Source: Actinobacteria bacterium casp-actino5 (GTDB lineage Bacteria > Actinomycetota > Acidimicrobiia > Acidimicrobiales > Ilumatobacteraceae). From it: 64,000 nt of DNA. The notes below the pieces were generated by a model. It had not been told where the DNA came from and searched no databases. It was given only the letters and a program-made list of their open reading frames with translations. Below are positions 61,526 to 64,000 of this stretch, piece by piece. Positions within the stretch are counted from its first letter, which is position 1. Every line of letters starts with the position of its first letter. A program made the position numbers and the translations under genes. Where the stretch lies: NCBI GenBank assembly GCA_001510385.1, contig LFFE01000015.1, positions 106,761 through 170,760 of the forward strand, read 5' to 3'.

Positions 61526-64000
61526 TCAGGAGGTGATTAGACCGTTGACGTCAACCAGAACGTCTGCCGCTCCATACAGGTACACACAAACTCGTCCGTT
61601 TCGGTCAACGGGCGAGACGACCCCTCCGGCAACCGTGCTCGATTTGGTGAAGTTCAGGTTCGACACATCAGGCCGCGTTCCGCATGGGTACACGGTGGCG
61701 AATCCACCATATTCATTGGTCTCTGTACCAACGACAGTCAAGTTGAATGACGCAGCAACAACTCGCTTTCCTTCGATTGTCGTCTGCGATGCGACCTGAA
61801 CCTCCAGGGGCCCTCCAGTTCCATCGAGCTTTCCAACACGCGTCGTTCTGCGGGTATCGACCACACGATTAGGAGTCTGTGCGATAAAGCCAGCATCGCC
61901 CCTCATGACGCCCACAACATCAACAATAAGATTGGTCTCATCGTTGACTGAGAAACAGATCGTTCCGTCTTCAGCAACTGGGACGATCGCAGCGTTCGCG
62001 ACCGTTTGGCCTGACACAAAATTCAATGAGCTGGCATCGGGAACTGAGCCGCACCCATATGCGGTGACGAATCCCCCATAATCGTCGGCGATCGCTACAT
62101 CAACGGTGATATTGACAGCCACGGCCGAGACATCAGATTCTGGAACGTCTCCAAATCCAGTTACTCGAACCGAAATTGCGTCATTCTCGATAGGGCCCTT
62201 CTCGAACACCCCGAGACCACTGCGCGTATCGATGATGCGCTGGGGACGCAAAGCGTCAAATGAGGAACCAGCAGGCAGGTATCCGAACACGTCAACGAGA
62301 AGGTCCGCGGATCCAAAAACGTATAAGCAAATCGATCCCGTATCTGAGAGACGCACCAGTGCTGAGTTTGCGACGGTCTGACGATGTCCAAAGTTCAACG
62401 TGCTGGTGTCGGGTATCGAGCCGCACGGATAGGCCGTGACGAAGCCGCCATAGCGATCAATTTTCCCATCAACGGCAGTCACATTGACCCACACCGCCTC
62501 AACTCCTGTGCCCGGCAATGGCCCTTCACCGGCGAGAGGAAGTTCGATGGTGCCATTCTCAATACGACCCGCCTGAGAGGCCCCCAGCCCACTCCTCGTG
62601 TCGAGCATTCGACGTGGTGAAACCGGAACAAAATGTTCAAGTTCGCCTGCGTTTACCCATGACGGGTCAGCGATCGACAAAATTTCATCTCGGAGCCAAA
62701 GCGCAAACTGTGCCTGCCCTGTCGTGGTGAGATGAACCCCATCTGAGTACCAGCGATCTTGTTCAGGAGCATCACTCGCGGCGTCCCAGTCAAGCACGAT
62801 GAGCTGTGGCCAGCGGCCCCGAGCATCCCGAACTGCCTCATTCGCAAGCGCGTAACGAGGTTGATCACCGCTCAAGCGACGTTCAGACATTGTGAGCCAA
62901 GCGACTTGTGACACTCCCCGAGCAGCAAGCTCTGACATCATCTCATCGATACGGTCACCCAAGGCTGAGGCCTCGTCGTTGTAGCCAAGTTCCACGACGA
63001 CGAGACCTGTGCCATTCGGAACAAGGCGAGCCGCACCGATGCCATCGGGCTCGATCGAACCACCGACGGTTCGACGAGAGGACTTTGCGTCGTACCGGTC
63101 TGTGGCAAACACTCCGTTCAATATCAGCGGTAATTCTTGGCCATAACTCGCTTCGGTGATGCTCTCTCCAACCGAGTCACCGATAAACGCAAAACCTGTT
63201 GCCGACTCAATGCTTCGGCGTAGCGGAGTAAGGGTGAAGCCCGGGCTAGGGAGACCGAAGGCATTTCTGAACGACCACGCGCTAACGAACACGTCTGATC
63301 CGCCAGATTCTGACGCGCCGAGTCGAACACGGTTGGCATAGATCCCCACATAAGTTGACTCTGGGTCGACAACCGTGGTGACACGACTGAGGTCTGCATC
63401 GGGATACCGGCTGCGAACTTCGTCGCCCGAGATAATTCGAGTCCAACGGTGGTTTGGATTGAGTGCCACGGCGTCACCTAAGTCAGGGACGCTTGGAAAG
63501 TAGCCACCGGCAGTTTGCGGGCCGTTAGAGGCTGAGAACTCGGTAGAGACAATGTCATTCGCTGGCATATTGCGAGCATTAATTGCTTGCCAACGTCGCA
63601 CCTTTCCCGCCGTCTCACTAATTGCAGTGTCGGTCTGGGGTCGTTCGAGAGCGGTCACCGATGCACTCGCAGTCGCTCGAGTTGCGGCTCCTCCGTACAC
63701 CTGACACGACGAGGTATCGCATGTTCCGGCATAGTCATATCGGGCCTGCTGCACACCGTACGAACGGGCCGCAACAGCTTGTGCTCGCAACGCATTCATT
63801 CCTGCCCCGCCGCCTCGGTCTCCCCACGAGGCTGAAACTTCTCGGGGGACAACTCCTCGCAGATAATTTTCAACCAGCACGTCGTTGACGACCCGGTTAC
63901 CACTTGATGTGTCTCGAATCTCAAGTGATCCGCGGTAATGCGTCACCGACCCTGACCCAGAGCACAAACCGAGCACATCACCAGGAGATGAAGTTGATTC
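61526..64000 (-). CDS. SpoIID-domain and SGNH-hydrolase surface protein with three C-terminal repeats, 5' end missing
   Basis: The frame is open to the right edge, so the N-terminus is missing. Counting from 63976, residues about 10-240 are SpoIID/LytB-like (VENYLRGVVPREVSASW, ALRAQAVAARSYG). Residues about 262-432 are an SGNH/GDSL-type hydrolase (FIGDSVGES, ELGYND, DGVHLTTTG). Residues about 449-814 are three ~120-residue repeats, each with RxxDTR, YGGF.T.Y.CG, L(N)F, TVA, a second Cys and a D(V)(F/V/N)G end. SpoIID domains bind or cut glycan in peptidoglycan; the SGNH domain may be an esterase or deacetylase. It is probably exported. The repeats look like disulfide-bonded beta-domains typical of surface proteins. 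Substrate unknown. Confidence 0.8.
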   Translation of the reverse strand, partial: ESTSSPGDVLGLCSGSGSVTHYRGSLEIRDTSSGNRVVNDVLVENYLRGVVPREVSASWGDRGGGAGMNALRAQAVAARSYGVQQARYDYAGTCDTSSCQVYGGAATRATASASVTALERPQTDTAISETAGKVRRWQAINARNMPANDIVSTEFSASNGPQTAGGYFPSVPDLGDAVALNPNHRWTRIISGDEVRSRYPDADLSRVTTVVDPESTYVGIYANRVRLGASESGGSDVFVSAWSFRNAFGLPSPGFTLTPLRRSIESATGFAFIGDSVGESITEASYGQELPLILNGVFATDRYDAKSSRRTVGGSIEPDGIGAARLVPNGTGLVVVELGYNDEASALGDRIDEMMSELAARGVSQVAWLTMSERRLSGDQPRYALANEAVRDARGRWPQLIVLDWDAASDAPEQDRWYSDGVHLTTTGQAQFALWLRDEILSIADPSWVNAGELEHFVPVSPRRMLDTRSGLGASQAGRIENGTIELPLAGEGPLPGTGVEAVWVNVTAVDGKIDRYGGFVTAYPCGSIPDTSTLNFGHRQTVANSALVRLSDTGSICLYVFGSADLLVDVFGYLPAGSSFDALRPQRIIDTRSGLGVFEKGPIENDAISVRVTGFGDVPESDVSAVAVNITVDVAIADDYGGFVTAYGCGSVPDASSLNFVSGQTVANAAIVPVAEDGTICFSVNDETNLIVDVVGVMRGDAGFIAQTPNRVVDTRRTTRVGKLDGTGGPLEVQVASQTTIEGKRVVAASFNLTVVGTETNEYGGFATVYPCGTRPDVSNLNFTKSSTVAGGVVSPVDRNGRVCVYLYGAADVLVDVNGLITS

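Noticed and set aside
1..64000. tRNA, rRNA or riboswitch genes
   Set aside because: Intergenic gaps are short and none showed a cloverleaf, rRNA core or known riboswitch sequence by eye.

Overview
The window looks like the chromosome of a free-living, probably aquatic, high-GC Gram-positive bacterium, most likely of the class Acidimicrobiia or a close relative. This is inferred from gene content: a mycothiol S-conjugate amidase (Mca), two F420-type LLM-family flavin oxidoreductases, many acyl-CoA/SDR/thiolase genes, a mitochondrial-type aconitase, LysM and SpoIID-type envelope proteins, and very many start codons that sit 6-7 nt after a TANNNT hexamer (the actinobacterial leaderless-transcript signature). 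No rRNA, tRNA, CRISPR array, integrase or transposase was recognised.

Layout. 1-1.3 kb: end of a LarA-like gene and an acyltransferase. 1.3-8 kb (minus): LysM lipoprotein and gltD-gltB (glutamate synthase). 8-17.3 kb: crotonase, nitroreductase, aconitase, a 495-bp gap with hairpins, a LysR regulator, a carboxyltransferase, citrate synthase and an acyl-CoA dehydrogenase. 17.4-24.8 kb (minus): LLM oxidoreductase, DUF1295-type membrane enzyme, acyltransferase, larE, typA, nitroreductase, acyl-CoA dehydrogenase-like flavoprotein. 24.9-30 kb: acyl-CoA ligase, beta-phosphoglucomutase-like HAD, then a GH65 sugar phosphorylase broken by a 1-nt frameshift and a 528-bp AT-richer insertion. 30-34.5 kb: SDRs, hydrolase, RecB-like nuclease, PAP2 phosphatase and small genes. 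34.5-41.2 kb: a sulfur locus with a persulfide-dioxygenase/rhodanese protein, a fused Fe-S/membrane subunit, a molybdopterin oxidoreductase resembling SoeABC, and a GntR regulator. 41-50.5 kb: thiolase, thermonuclease, YdjC deacetylase, SCP2-like protein, mca, rhomboid protease, LLM oxidoreductase, acyl-CoA ligase, membrane and lipoproteins. 50.5-56.5 kb (minus): a lipoate/2-oxoacid dehydrogenase cluster (small membrane protein, E3, E2, a LipB-LipA fusion, M24 peptidase). 56.6-60.6 kb: a thioredoxin-like lipoprotein, epimerase, FAD oxidoreductase, argJ. 60.7-64 kb (minus): SDR and the end of a SpoIID-SGNH surface protein.

Most striking find: the thioredoxin-like lipoprotein at 56611-57201 is interrupted in frame by one TGA exactly where the first cysteine of the CxxC motif belongs (Trp-Ala-Pro-Tyr-TGA-Thr-Thr-Cys). 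A hairpin with a GGTC apical loop, the tetraloop sequence found in the E. coli fdhF SECIS, starts 18 nt downstream. I read this as a probable selenocysteine (UxxC) protein. Also notable are the LipB-LipA fusion, the palindrome lying between the -35 and -10 boxes of the sulfur locus promoter, the clean in-frame insertion in GH65, and the widespread leaderless promoters, which fix several start codons.
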